Assembly: GCA_028690035.1 (NCBI GenBank)
Contig: JAQVCA010000001.1
Location: 219,940 to 283,939, forward strand
Source of the DNA: Comamonas sp.
GTDB lineage: Bacteria; Pseudomonadota; Gammaproteobacteria; Burkholderiales; Burkholderiaceae_C
Length of the DNA: 64,000 nucleotides
Reading direction: 5' to 3'
Shown here: positions 28,597-37,815 of the stretch, one piece after another
How the letters are laid out: each line of letters opens with the position of its first letter
Numbering within the stretch: position 1 is the stretch's first letter
Position numbers and translations under genes: made by a program
Notes under the pieces: model-generated
Database searches by the model: none
Seen by the model: only the letters and a program-made list of their open reading frames with translations
Told to the model about the DNA's origin: nothing

Positions 28597-29523
28597 TTAT
28601 TTTGAACTGCTTGCCGCTGCTGGTACTGGTGCTGCACTGCGCCCGCGCAGCGCCGAGGCAGCAATGCCGCTGATGGCCACCAGCGCCATGCCCAGCCAGC
28701 CCAGCGCATTGATCTGGTCGTTGAACCACCACAGGCTGTACGCGCTGGCAAAAATCAGGCCGGTGTACTGCAGATTGGCTGCCACCAGCGTAGCCCGCGG
28801 CGTGCGCGCGCAGGTGTAGGCGCGCGTCATACACAACTGACCACCGGCCGCCAGCAAACCCATGGGCAGCAGATACGCTGCCGCCTGCACACCCGGCCAG
28901 GGCGACAGGCCCTGGGGCAGCATCAGCGCCCCGCCGCCCACACAGCAGGCCACGCAAAAGTAGAACACGGTGCGTGCCTCGGGCTCGCCCGCGCGCGCCA
29001 AGGCCGACACCTGCATGTACGCCATGGCCGACAGCAACCCCGAGACCGACCCCACCAGCGCTGCCGCTCCCTGCGCGCGCACCGCCAGGCTGGGCTGCAA
29101 CAACAGCACCACGCCGACAAAGCCCAACACGATCGTGCCCAGCAGGGGCAAATGCACGCTGCGCCGCGTGCCGGTATAGCCGGGGCGCCAGGTCCACAAC
29201 GCCCCCACCGCCAAAAAGGCCGCCATCCACAGACTGCTGGTGTAGCTAAAGGTCATGCCCGTGGCCAACGGCATATGGGCCACGGCATAGAACCAACAAC
29301 CCATCGCCGTCACCCCCAGCGTGGAGCGCCAAGCATGGCGCCACGGATGGCGCGTGCCCAGGCCCACGCCTTGCTGGCGCGCCAGCCACCACAGCACAGC
29401 GATACCGATCAGGCCACGGTAGAACACAATTTCCGGGGTGGTAAAAAATGCGCTGGCCAGCTTCACAAACACACCCATGCTGGCAAAGAGAAACGCACTG
29501 GCCACCATCCACAAAACTTGCAT
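28597..29523 (-). CDS. DMT (EamA) family transporter
   Basis: The 308-residue inner-membrane protein has about ten helices in two EamA repeats (ASAFLFASMGVFVKLASAFF and MAYMQVSALARAGEPEAR). The substrate is unknown; relatives export metabolites. ATG at 29523 follows GGTGGAG. The ORF track extends it through the terminator and tRNA upstream, which is not plausible. The last residues (SAAPVPAAASSSK) are low-complexity. Confidence 0.88.
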   Translation of the reverse strand: MQVLWMVASAFLFASMGVFVKLASAFFTTPEIVFYRGLIGIAVLWWLARQQGVGLGTRHPWRHAWRSTLGVTAMGCWFYAVAHMPLATGMTFSYTSSLWMAAFLAVGALWTWRPGYTGTRRSVHLPLLGTIVLGFVGVVLLLQPSLAVRAQGAAALVGSVSGLLSAMAYMQVSALARAGEPEARTVFYFCVACCVGGGALMLPQGLSPWPGVQAAAYLLPMGLLAAGGQLCMTRAYTCARTPRATLVAANLQYTGLIFASAYSLWWFNDQINALGWLGMALVAISGIAASALRGRSAAPVPAAASSSK

Positions 29524-29540
29524 AGCTCCACCGAAAAAAC

Positions 29541-29576
29541 AAAACAAAAAGCCCCGCTGAAAAACAGCAGGGCTTT
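29541..29576 (-). terminator. Rho-independent terminator after tRNA-Val
   Basis: On the minus strand AAAGCCCTGCTG pairs with CAGCGGGGCTTT, then TTGTTTTG. It stands 8 bases after the tRNA 3' end. Confidence 0.85.
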
Positions 29577-29583
29577 GAAAATT

Positions 29584-29658
29584 TGGTGGGTCGTAGTGGG
29601 ATCGAACCACTGGCTTCCACCGTGTGAAGGTGGCACTCTACCGCTGAGTTAACGACCC
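29584..29658 (-). tRNA. tRNA-Val (anticodon CAC)
   Basis: The minus strand gives a complete cloverleaf. The acceptor GGGTCGT pairs with ACGACCC; the D arm is CTCAGCGGTAGAG; the anticodon stem CCACC/GGTGG carries loop TTCACAC, so the anticodon is CAC; the T arm is CAGTGGTTCGATCCCACT. The CCA end is encoded. It has its own terminator. Confidence 0.95.
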
Positions 29659-29864
29659 TCAGCACACAACAAACTGTGCGTTTGCCGTGAAAGACGCGCA
29701 TTGTAGCATGCATTTTCAGCACCCGACACAAAGACCATCCACCACACCACGCGCTGCGGGCAAACCCCCACAGCGCCACGCGCTGAGGTGTCCCCGTACA
29801 CTCGTTGGCCCTGCCGATCGCGCAACGCCGTTGCCCAGACGGCAATTTTTTCTTTTTGCTGACC

Positions 29865-32408
29865 ATGAACGCCCCGCTTGACGTCTCCTTCTTTCCGCGC
29901 AATGCCAAACCGCTGACCAGTTACCGCCCGTTCTGGGCCAAGCGCTTTGGCGTGGCGCCCTTTTTGCCCATGAGCCGCGCCGAGATGGAGCAGCTGGGCT
30001 GGGACAGCTGCGACATCATCCTGGTGACGGGCGATGCCTACGTCGATCACCCCAGCTTTGGCATGGCCGTGATTGGCCGCGTGCTGGAGGCGCAAGGCTT
30101 TCGCGTGGGCATCATTGCCCAGCCCGATTGGCACAGCGCCGAAGCCTTCAAGGCGCTGGGCCGCCCCAATTTGTTTTGGGGCGTGACGGCGGGCAATATG
30201 GATTCGATGATCAACCGCTACACGGCCGATCGCAAAATCCGCACCGACGATGCCTACACCCCCGGCGATGTCGGCGGCAAGCGCCCCGACCGCGCGGCCA
30301 TCGTCTATAGCCAGCGCTGCCGCGAGGCCTACAAAGACGTGCCCATCATCCTGGGCGGCATCGAAGGCAGCTTGCGCCGCATCGCCCACTACGACTATTG
30401 GAGCGATAAGGTGCGCCGCTCTATCGTGGTCGATAGCAAGTGCGACCTGCTGCTCTACGGCAACGCCGAGCGCGCCCTGGTCGAAGTAGCGCACCGCTTG
30501 GCACGCCGCGAGCCGGTGGAGCACATCACCGATGTGCGCGGCACCGCCTTTGTGCGCAAGCAATCTGAGCCGGGCTGGTTTGAGGTCGATTCCACCGAGG
30601 TCGATGAACCCGGCCCCATTGAGGCCCACCTCAACCCCTACCTGACCACCAGCGAACAAGCCGCCGCCCAGGGCCAAAGCTGCAGCCAGGATGCTCCTGA
30701 ATCAGAAGCTGCCACCGCTTCACCAGCTTGCATTTCAGGCAATAAAGAATCCAAAACCTCAGTAGAGCCAGCGCCACAAGCTATTCAATTTGAAGCATTG
30801 TCCAATCGTGGCAAAAGCGGGCGCAAGCTGCCCCCGCGCGAGCGCACCGTGCTGCGCCTGCCCAGCTACGAGCAGGTGAAAAGCGACCCCGTCTTGTACG
30901 CCCACGCCAACCGCGTGCTGCACCTAGAAACCAACCCTGGCAACGCCCGCGCCCTGGTGCAAGCGCACGGCGAGGGCGCCACGGCGCGCGATGTCTGGCT
31001 CACCCCGCCTCCCATTCCGCTGACCACCGCCGAGATGGACTGGGTCTTTGGCCTGCCCTACGCGCGCAGCCCCCACCCCAGCTACGCCGACGAAAACGGC
31101 AGCCACGACGGCGCCACAAAAATCCCGGCGTGGGAGATGATCCGCACCTCGGTGAACATCATGCGCGGCTGCTTTGGCGGCTGCACCTTCTGCTCAATCA
31201 CCGAGCACGAAGGGCGCATCATCCAAAGCCGCTCGGAAGAATCGATCATTCACGAGGTGGAAGACATCCGCGACAAGGTCAAAGGCTTTACCGGCGTGAT
31301 TTCTGATCTGGGCGGCCCCACGGCCAACATGTACCGCCTAGGCTGCAAGAGCCCCGAGATCGAGGCCGCCTGCCGCAAACCCAGCTGCGTCTTCCCTGGC
31401 ATTTGCCAAAACCTGCACACCGACCACGGCCCGCTGATCCACATCTACCGCCGCGCGCGCGCGCTGCCGGGCATCAAGAAAATTTTGATTGGCTCGGGCC
31501 TGCGCTACGACCTGGCCGTCAAATCGCCCGAATACGTCAAAGAGCTGGTGCAGCACCACGTGGGCGGTTATCTGAAAATTGCGCCCGAGCACACCGAGCA
31601 AGGCCCGCTGTCCAAGATGATGAAGCCGGGCATGGGCAGCTACGACCGCTTCAAGCACATGTTCGATCAGTACAGCGAAGAGGCGGGCAAAAAGCAATTT
31701 TTGATCCCCTACTTCATCGCCGCCCACCCCGGCACCACCGATGAAGACATGCTCAACCTGGCCATCTGGCTGAAAAAGAACGGCTTTCGCGCCGACCAGG
31801 TGCAGGCCTTCTACCCCAGCCCCATGGCCACCGCCACGGCGATGTACCACACAGGGCGCAACACCCTCACCAAAGTGCGCCGCCAGATGCGCGACGAGGA
31901 GGAAGAGAAGGTCGACGTGGTGCGCGGTGAAAAGCGCCGCCGCTTGCATAAAGCCTTCTTGCGTTACCACGATCCCAACAACTGGCCGCTGCTGCGCGAG
32001 GCACTGCGCGCTATGGGCCGTGCCGATTTGATTGGCAACGGCAAGCAGCACCTGATCCCCACCTACCAGCCCGCCACCGACGGTGCCTACCAAAGCGCGC
32101 GCAAGAAAAACAGCACGCCCGCTGGCAGCAGCACACGCAACGGCCTGGGCTACACCACCAACAAAGACGGCAAGGTGGTGGCGCTGCGCCCACGCACCGT
32201 CGATACCCTCGCCGCGCGCGAGCCCCAGGGCGATGTGCGCTTTGAGCAGCGCTCCAACGCAGGCGCTGGAGGCAAGCAGCCTAAGGCGGGCCAGATCCTG
32301 AGCCAGCACACGGGCCTGCCTCCGCGTGCGGGTGTGGGCCAGGGCCAGGGCCAGGGCAATGCCCTGCGCGGCGCACGCACCACAGGCGTCGGCAAACGTA
32401 AAAAATAA
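29865..32408 (+). CDS. ygiQ: YgiQ family radical SAM protein
   Basis: The 847-residue protein has an N-terminal B12-binding-like domain ([20 protein letters not shown]), the radical SAM cluster motif CFGGCTFC (near residue 435), and the YgiQ family body ([20 protein letters not shown]). The reaction is unknown for the family. ATG at 29865 starts [11 protein letters not shown]; the track adds 20 codons. Residues of about 279-310 are encoded by a degenerate copy of the dispersed genome repeat that keeps the frame. The C-terminal 130 residues are basic and glycine/glutamine-rich (VGQGQGQGN). Confidence 0.93.
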   Translation: MNAPLDVSFFPRNAKPLTSYRPFWAKRFGVAPFLPMSRAEMEQLGWDSCDIILVTGDAYVDHPSFGMAVIGRVLEAQGFRVGIIAQPDWHSAEAFKALGRPNLFWGVTAGNMDSMINRYTADRKIRTDDAYTPGDVGGKRPDRAAIVYSQRCREAYKDVPIILGGIEGSLRRIAHYDYWSDKVRRSIVVDSKCDLLLYGNAERALVEVAHRLARREPVEHITDVRGTAFVRKQSEPGWFEVDSTEVDEPGPIEAHLNPYLTTSEQAAAQGQSCSQDAPESEAATASPACISGNKESKTSVEPAPQAIQFEALSNRGKSGRKLPPRERTVLRLPSYEQVKSDPVLYAHANRVLHLETNPGNARALVQAHGEGATARDVWLTPPPIPLTTAEMDWVFGLPYARSPHPSYADENGSHDGATKIPAWEMIRTSVNIMRGCFGGCTFCSITEHEGRIIQSRSEESIIHEVEDIRDKVKGFTGVISDLGGPTANMYRLGCKSPEIEAACRKPSCVFPGICQNLHTDHGPLIHIYRRARALPGIKKILIGSGLRYDLAVKSPEYVKELVQHHVGGYLKIAPEHTEQGPLSKMMKPGMGSYDRFKHMFDQYSEEAGKKQFLIPYFIAAHPGTTDEDMLNLAIWLKKNGFRADQVQAFYPSPMATATAMYHTGRNTLTKVRRQMRDEEEEKVDVVRGEKRRRLHKAFLRYHDPNNWPLLREALRAMGRADLIGNGKQHLIPTYQPATDGAYQSARKKNSTPAGSSTRNGLGYTTNKDGKVVALRPRTVDTLAAREPQGDVRFEQRSNAGAGGKQPKAGQILSQHTGLPPRAGVGQGQGQGNALRGARTTGVGKRKK
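30701..30795. repeat. Dispersed repeat inserted in frame in ygiQ
   Basis: The arms AGAAGCTGCCACCGCTT and AGAGCCAGCGCCACAAGCTAT flank an AT-rich core like that of the intergenic copies, within otherwise GC-rich ygiQ. The frame is maintained through 95 bases. The arms have diverged from the intergenic copies, so the insertion is not recent. Confidence 0.6.
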
Positions 32409-32431
32409 CGCACCCCAAGGATGATGTGAAT

Positions 32432-33298
32432 ATGGAACAGGAGAGCACCCTGGCGCAGGCCTTGCCCAGCCTGCAGCCCTCCCAGCGCTGGCCGGTGCTG
32501 TTTGTGGGCCATGGCAGCCCGGTCAATGTGATTGAGCACAATGTTTGGCACCTGACTTGGCGCGACTTAGGGGCTGAATTGCTGCAGCGCTATGGCCGCC
32601 CGCAGCTGATTCTGTGCGTCTCGGCCCATTGGCTGACGCGTGCGGGCTGGAGCGTGACGGGGGCTGCGCAGCCGGCCACGGTGTACGACTTTTCCGGGTT
32701 TCCGCCCGAGCTGTACCAGGTGCAGTACCCGGCACCTGGCGCGCCGCAGGTGGCCCGGGAGCTGGCTGCTTGGCTGCGAGCGCCGCGCCAACAAAAAACG
32801 CCTGCGCTGACAGTGGATGCCGAGCGCGGCTTAGACCATGGCGCCTGGGGTGTGCTGCAGCCCATGTTCCCGCAGGCCGATATCCCGGTACTGCAGCTGA
32901 GCATGGACTACACCGCCAGCATGCAAGAGCACTGGGCGCTGGGCCAGCAACTGGCCGCTTTGCGCGATCAGGGCGTGCTGATCGTGGCCAGCGGCAACAT
33001 CGTGCACAACCTACCAACGCGCCGCTATGGCACCGGCATCAATGCCACCTACCGCTGGGCGCTGCAGTTTGACGACAGGGTGTCCAACCTGATTCTGTCT
33101 GGGCAATTGGAGCCACTGACGCAGTTTGCCCAGTGGGGCGAGATCACCGAGCTGTGCCACCCGACGGCAGAGCATTTCTGGCCATTGCTGTACGCGGCTG
33201 CCAGCGTCCAGCCGGGCGATACCCCGCGCTTTTTCAACGCAGGGTTTCAGATGGCTTCGATCTCGATGCGCTCGGTGCTCTGGGAGGCTGCGGCCTAA
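32432..33298 (+). CDS. ygiD: Class III extradiol dioxygenase, 4,5-DOPA dioxygenase family
   Basis: The 288-residue protein of the LigB/DODA superfamily has the metal and catalytic histidines in FVGHGSP, CVSAHWLT, LDHGAWGVL and SGNIVHNLP. Family members open catechol rings such as DOPA using a divalent metal. GTG 32426 is a possible earlier start; ATG 32432 lies about 10 bases after AAGGA. It is 23 bases downstream of ygiQ and converges with the Rieske gene, the two stops overlapping. Confidence 0.88.
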   Translation: MEQESTLAQALPSLQPSQRWPVLFVGHGSPVNVIEHNVWHLTWRDLGAELLQRYGRPQLILCVSAHWLTRAGWSVTGAAQPATVYDFSGFPPELYQVQYPAPGAPQVARELAAWLRAPRQQKTPALTVDAERGLDHGAWGVLQPMFPQADIPVLQLSMDYTASMQEHWALGQQLAALRDQGVLIVASGNIVHNLPTRRYGTGINATYRWALQFDDRVSNLILSGQLEPLTQFAQWGEITELCHPTAEHFWPLLYAAASVQPGDTPRFFNAGFQMASISMRSVLWEAAA

Positions 33299-34443
33299 CG
33301 GCCATCGATACCTGCGGGCAGGCCCATGCGCTGGTGGTACCAACGGTGGAAATGCTCCATGCCGTCTTCCATCGGACTTTGGTAGGGGCCGACCTCGTTG
33401 TCGCCCCGTTGCCACAGCGCGCGACGGCCCGCGTCCATGCGCTCGCCGATTTCATCGTCTTCGATGGCCGTTTCCATGTAGGCGGCCTGCTGGGCAGCAA
33501 TGAAGTCGGGTTCGAACAGCGCGATGTCTTCGGGGTAGTAGAACTCGACCACGTTCATGGTCTGCTGCGGCCCCAGCGGGTGCAGCGTGGACACCGTGAG
33601 CACCTGCGGGTACCACTCCACCATGATGTGCGGGTAGTAGGTCAGCCAGATGGCGCCACGCTCAGGCAGCTGACCGCCCTGGTAGGCGAGCAGCACCTCA
33701 TGCCATTTTTTGTACACCGGGGAGCCTGGACGCCCAAAACTGGGGGCCACGCCCACGGTCTGCACCGAGTATTCCGTACCAAATTGCCATTGCAAATCAT
33801 TGCAGGTGACAAAGTTGCCCAGCCCGGGGTGGAAAGGCGCGACGTGGTAGTCCTCCAGGTACACCTCGATGAACGTCTTCCAGTTGTAGTTGCACTGGTG
33901 CATTTCGATGTGCCCCAAGCGCATACCCTCCAGGGACAGGTGCTGCGCCGCGCCCATGCCCGCCAGGTCGGCGGCAATATCACGCCCCGCGCTTTCAAAT
34001 AACAGGCCGTTCCATGACTGCAGCCGGTAGTTGTTCAGGTGCTTGCAGGGGTCGTGGTCAAAATGGGGTGCACCCAGCAGCTGCCCGCTGGGGCTGTAGG
34101 TCCAGCGGTGGATGGGGCACACGATGTTGCCGCCCGCATGGGCCGCGCCTTGCTCGTGCAGATTGCCCTGCCCTTTGAGCATGATGGCCTGGCGGTGGCG
34201 GCAGACGTTGGAAACCAGCTCCACCTGGCCCTGGGCATTGCGCACCAGAGTGCGCCCTTCGTTTTCCTGTGGCAGGGCGTAGTAGTCGCCCACCTCCGGC
34301 ACCGCCGCCGTGCTGCCCACGTAACGCGGGCCGTTGGCAAACAGGGTCTGCATTTCACGCTCGAAGAGCGCAGGATCAAAGTAGCTGGAAACCGGCAGCT
34401 GGGTGGCCGTCGGTGACTGCAGTTGAAGGCTTAAATCAGTCAT
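33295..34443 (-). CDS. Rieske-type aromatic ring-hydroxylating oxygenase, alpha subunit
   Basis: The 382 residues show the Rieske 2Fe-2S ligands in CRH and CPIHRW and the mononuclear-iron motif EVYLEDYHVAPFH. It should hydroxylate or demethylate an organic substrate with O2 and electrons from a reductase; no reductase gene is nearby and the substrate is unknown. The loop between the two Rieske ligand pairs is about 25 residues (GNLHEQGAAHAGGN included), against the usual 15-17. It converges on the dioxygenase gene with a four-base overlap. Confidence 0.88.
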   Translation of the reverse strand: MTDLSLQLQSPTATQLPVSSYFDPALFEREMQTLFANGPRYVGSTAAVPEVGDYYALPQENEGRTLVRNAQGQVELVSNVCRHRQAIMLKGQGNLHEQGAAHAGGNIVCPIHRWTYSPSGQLLGAPHFDHDPCKHLNNYRLQSWNGLLFESAGRDIAADLAGMGAAQHLSLEGMRLGHIEMHQCNYNWKTFIEVYLEDYHVAPFHPGLGNFVTCNDLQWQFGTEYSVQTVGVAPSFGRPGSPVYKKWHEVLLAYQGGQLPERGAIWLTYYPHIMVEWYPQVLTVSTLHPLGPQQTMNVVEFYYPEDIALFEPDFIAAQQAAYMETAIEDDEIGERMDAGRRALWQRGDNEVGPYQSPMEDGMEHFHRWYHQRMGLPAGIDGR

Positions 34444-34489
34444 AGAAACGGGCTGACCTAAAACTCCCCCACAGGGAGATGGTGGATGA

Positions 34490-34540
34490 ACAAAAACACA
34501 AGACCGACAGCACCCCCACGGTAATGAAGGCAGCTGTCGG
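34490..34540 (-). terminator. Possible terminator after the PII gene
   Basis: On the minus strand CCGACAGC and GCTGTCGG can pair around a loop of about 20 bases, followed by TCTTGTGTTTTTG. The large loop and broken T-run make it weak. It lies about 55 bases beyond the PII stop. Confidence 0.4.
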
Positions 34541-34595
34541 CCCTGCGACGGGGTGCCATTGTACGAAGCGCCCCTATGGTGTGCTGTTGGCGGGT

Positions 34596-34961
<366 letters not shown>

Positions 34962-34969
34962 TTAAAACA

Positions 34970-35002
34970 AAAACATAGCTATCTGCGCTTACCCAGCAAG
35001 GC
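34970..35002. repeat. Partial dispersed repeat between nadE and the PII gene
   Basis: ATAGCTATCTGCGCTTACC is one arm of the dispersed repeat, ending just before the nadE stop. I see no full second arm (AGAGCGCTAAAAC is the remnant inside the end of nadE). Confidence 0.5.
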
Positions 35003-36697
35003 TTAGAGCGCTAAAACATGTGTCATTGGTGTCTGAAAATCCTGCCCAAAGGCCGTGTTCGACAAGCGCGGCCCCACCGGGGCCTGGGCACGCTTGTAGG
35101 CATTGGTGCGCAGCGCCCGCTGCACGCGCTGCACCAAGGCAGCGTCAAACCCTGCCGCCTCCAGCTGCGCGGTACTGGCGCCTTGCTCCAGGTAGCGCCG
35201 CAGCACCGCATCCAGCACGGGGTACGGTGGCAGGCTGTCTTCGTCCTTTTGCCCAGGACGCAGCTCAGCGCTGGGCGGGCGGGTGATGATGCGCTCGGGG
35301 ATCGGGTTGCTGCCGGTGCCAAACGGGTCGTTGGCGTTGCGCCAGCGCGCCAGGGCGAACACCTCGGTCTTGTACACATCGCACAGCACGGCAAAACCGC
35401 CCGCCATGTCGCCGTACAGGGTGCTGTAGCCCATGGCGATCTCGCTTTTGTTGCTGGTGGTCAGCACCACATGGCCCAGTTTGTTGGACAGCGCCATCAG
35501 CAGCACACCCCGGCAGCGCGCCTGCAGGTTTTCTTCGGTGGTGTCCGGGGCACGACCGGCAAACAGGGGGGCCAGTGCCTGTTCAAAGGCCTGCACCTGG
35601 GGCGCGATGGCAATCACATCGTGCTGCACGCCCAGGCGCTGGGCCATTTCCCGGGCGTCCTGCCAGCTCATGTCCGCCGTGTAGGGCGAGGGCATCATCA
35701 CCGTGCGCACGCGCTGCGCACCCAGAGCATCGACGGCAATCGCCAATACCAGTGCCGAGTCGATGCCCCCTGACAGGCCCAGCAAGGCACCGGGAAAGCG
35801 GTTTTTCTCGACGTAGTCGCGCACGGCCAGCACCAAGGCGTGCCACAGCGCGGGCAGTGGCTCCAGCTGGGGTGCCTGCGGCCCGGGCAGCAGCACAGCA
35901 CCCGCCGATGGCGCACCCAGCTGCAGCGGCACATCGACCTGGGCTGGCACAAAACTGGGCGCGCGCACAGCCAGCTGGCCCTGGGCATCGACGGCCATGC
36001 TACAGCCCGCAAAAACCCAGGCATCCTGCCCACCGACCCCATTGGCGGTCACGATGGGCAGCCCTACCGCGCGGGCACAAGCGCCCAGCTGCTGGGGCCA
36101 CTGCGCGTAGTGCGCGGCCTCAAAGGGCTGGGCCTGCAGCACCAGCAGCACCTGCGCACCGGCAGCGCGTGCCGCCTGGGTGCAGGCGGGGCGCAGCACG
36201 TCCTGCTCCAGCAACACACCCACGTGCAGGCCGCTGGCCAGCGCCACCACGCAGGGCGCGATAGCGTCGGCGCCCTGCCCTGCGGTGGCGCGCTGGTGCA
36301 GGTTCTGGTACTGGCGGCTGTACAGCAGTGCAGCTTCCACCCCGGTCTGCTGGGCTGTCTGCGCCAAAACCGTGCCGTTGCGGATGACGCTGGCGCCATT
36401 CAGGCACCGAGCGCTGCCTGGCGCAACCTGATCGTGCCCCAACACGATGGTCAGCTGCGGCCACTGGCCACTGGCCTGCACCAGCTGCGCCAGGGCCGCA
36501 GCGCTGGCCTGCTGGTACGCAGCGCGCAAGACGTAGTCACCCGCACCCGCGCCCCCGGGCAGGGCTTGGGCAGGCAGCAGCAGCGCCTGCGCACCGTCGT
36601 CGTGGGCCTGCTGGGCTGAGGTGAGTATGTACTGCAGGCGGGCATCCCAATCGCCCAGCTGACTGAGGGGCTGGCAAACACGCAAGAAATGATTCAT
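35003..36697 (-). CDS. nadE: NAD+ synthetase, two-domain, with degenerate glutaminase domain
   Basis: Last step of NAD synthesis: amidation of deamido-NAD. The 564 residues comprise an N-terminal nitrilase-like domain (1-270) and a C-terminal synthetase domain with the P-loop GLSGGIDSALVLAIA and STLYGDMAGGFAVL. In two-domain enzymes the N-terminal part hydrolyses glutamine with a Glu-Lys-Cys triad. Here the expected sites read LLPAQALPG (no PE), LLYSRQYQNLH (no YRKQ lysine) and GVLLEQDVLRP (no CED cysteine), so all three appear lost. The enzyme may use free ammonia, which would fit the PII gene next to it. ATG 36697 starts MNHFLRVCQPLSQLGD. Confidence 0.92.
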   Translation of the reverse strand: MNHFLRVCQPLSQLGDWDARLQYILTSAQQAHDDGAQALLLPAQALPGGAGAGDYVLRAAYQQASAAALAQLVQASGQWPQLTIVLGHDQVAPGSARCLNGASVIRNGTVLAQTAQQTGVEAALLYSRQYQNLHQRATAGQGADAIAPCVVALASGLHVGVLLEQDVLRPACTQAARAAGAQVLLVLQAQPFEAAHYAQWPQQLGACARAVGLPIVTANGVGGQDAWVFAGCSMAVDAQGQLAVRAPSFVPAQVDVPLQLGAPSAGAVLLPGPQAPQLEPLPALWHALVLAVRDYVEKNRFPGALLGLSGGIDSALVLAIAVDALGAQRVRTVMMPSPYTADMSWQDAREMAQRLGVQHDVIAIAPQVQAFEQALAPLFAGRAPDTTEENLQARCRGVLLMALSNKLGHVVLTTSNKSEIAMGYSTLYGDMAGGFAVLCDVYKTEVFALARWRNANDPFGTGSNPIPERIITRPPSAELRPGQKDEDSLPPYPVLDAVLRRYLEQGASTAQLEAAGFDAALVQRVQRALRTNAYKRAQAPVGPRLSNTAFGQDFQTPMTHVLAL

Positions 36698-36831
36698 AGG
36701 ATGCGTCCGTTGTGGCGGCAAAACCGTGAATTATCGGGCCATGCTCCCAGACCAGCAGCACCCCGCGTGCTATGGCCGTTTCCGGGCGAAAAAATCCCCT
36801 TATCATCCTTCGGGATTAACTTCACTTGCCT

Positions 36832-37815
36832 ATGACCACGCTTGTCCCATCTCACCGGTTGCTGCAATCCCGCTGGCTGCGGTGGTTGCCTTACCTGCTG
36901 CTACTGTGGCTGCTGGCGGGGTGTGACTCGCATCTGGACAGCGCCAGCGACTACCAGCCCCAGTTCAGCCTGCAGCCAGCCAGCCAGATGCAGCAACGCA
37001 CCGTGCGCGTGGGCATCCACCCCCTGCACAACCCGGCGCTTCTGTTCGAGCGCTACGCGCCGATTGTGGAGCGCCTGAACACACGCATCCCGCAGGCACG
37101 CTTCACCCTGGAGGCTTCGCGCAACTACGCCGAGTTCGAAGAAAAACTGGCCCAGCGCCAGCTGGATATTGCCTTGCCCAACCCGTACCAGACGCTGCAA
37201 GCGCAGCGCTACGGCTACCGCGTCTTTGGCAAGATGGGCGACGATGCCATGTTCCGGGGGGTAGTGCTGGTGCGCGCCGACAGCGCTGTACATCACCCCC
37301 AGGATCTGCGTGGCAAGGCGATCAGCTTTCCCTCGCCCACAGCCCTGGCCGCCACCTTGCAGCCACAACTGGCGCTGCACCAGCAGGGTTTGCCCTTTGG
37401 CAGCTATGAGGCACGCTACGTCGGCTCGCAGGAGTCTTCGATCATGAACGTCGTGCTGGGGCACACCGCTGCAGGCGCAACCTGGCCAGCGCCCTGGCAG
37501 AGTTTCCAACATACGCAGCCCGAGCTGGCCGCGCAGCTGCGCGTGCTGCTGGAAACCCCCTCCCTGGTCAACAACGCCCTGGTTGCCAAAGACGACCTGC
37601 CCGCGTCCCTGCTCGATGCGGTGGCCCAGATCCTTTTCACTCTGCACACAGATGCCACGGGCCAGGCTATGCTGGCTGCCTTGCCGGTATCGCGCTTTGA
37701 GCCAGCGTCGCTGCAGACCTACGCGCCCGTGCAGCGCTTTCTGGACGATTACGCCCGCCAGATCCACCCGTTAGCACCAGAGGCCACGCCGCCCGATGCG
37801 TTGGAGCAGCCATGA
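36832..37815 (+). CDS. PhnD-like periplasmic binding lipoprotein
   Basis: The 327-residue protein has an N-terminal signal with lipobox LLAGC (near residue 27), then a phosphate/phosphonate-type binding fold (VRVGIHPLHNPALLFERYAP, DIALPNPYQTLQAQRYGYRV, DLRGKAISFPSPTALAA). No ABC permease or ATPase lies nearby. Instead its stop overlaps the start of a GGDEF enzyme, so it probably serves as the ligand sensor of that enzyme and not as a transporter part. The ligand is unknown. Confidence 0.85.
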   Translation: MTTLVPSHRLLQSRWLRWLPYLLLLWLLAGCDSHLDSASDYQPQFSLQPASQMQQRTVRVGIHPLHNPALLFERYAPIVERLNTRIPQARFTLEASRNYAEFEEKLAQRQLDIALPNPYQTLQAQRYGYRVFGKMGDDAMFRGVVLVRADSAVHHPQDLRGKAISFPSPTALAATLQPQLALHQQGLPFGSYEARYVGSQESSIMNVVLGHTAAGATWPAPWQSFQHTQPELAAQLRVLLETPSLVNNALVAKDDLPASLLDAVAQILFTLHTDATGQAMLAALPVSRFEPASLQTYAPVQRFLDDYARQIHPLAPEATPPDALEQP

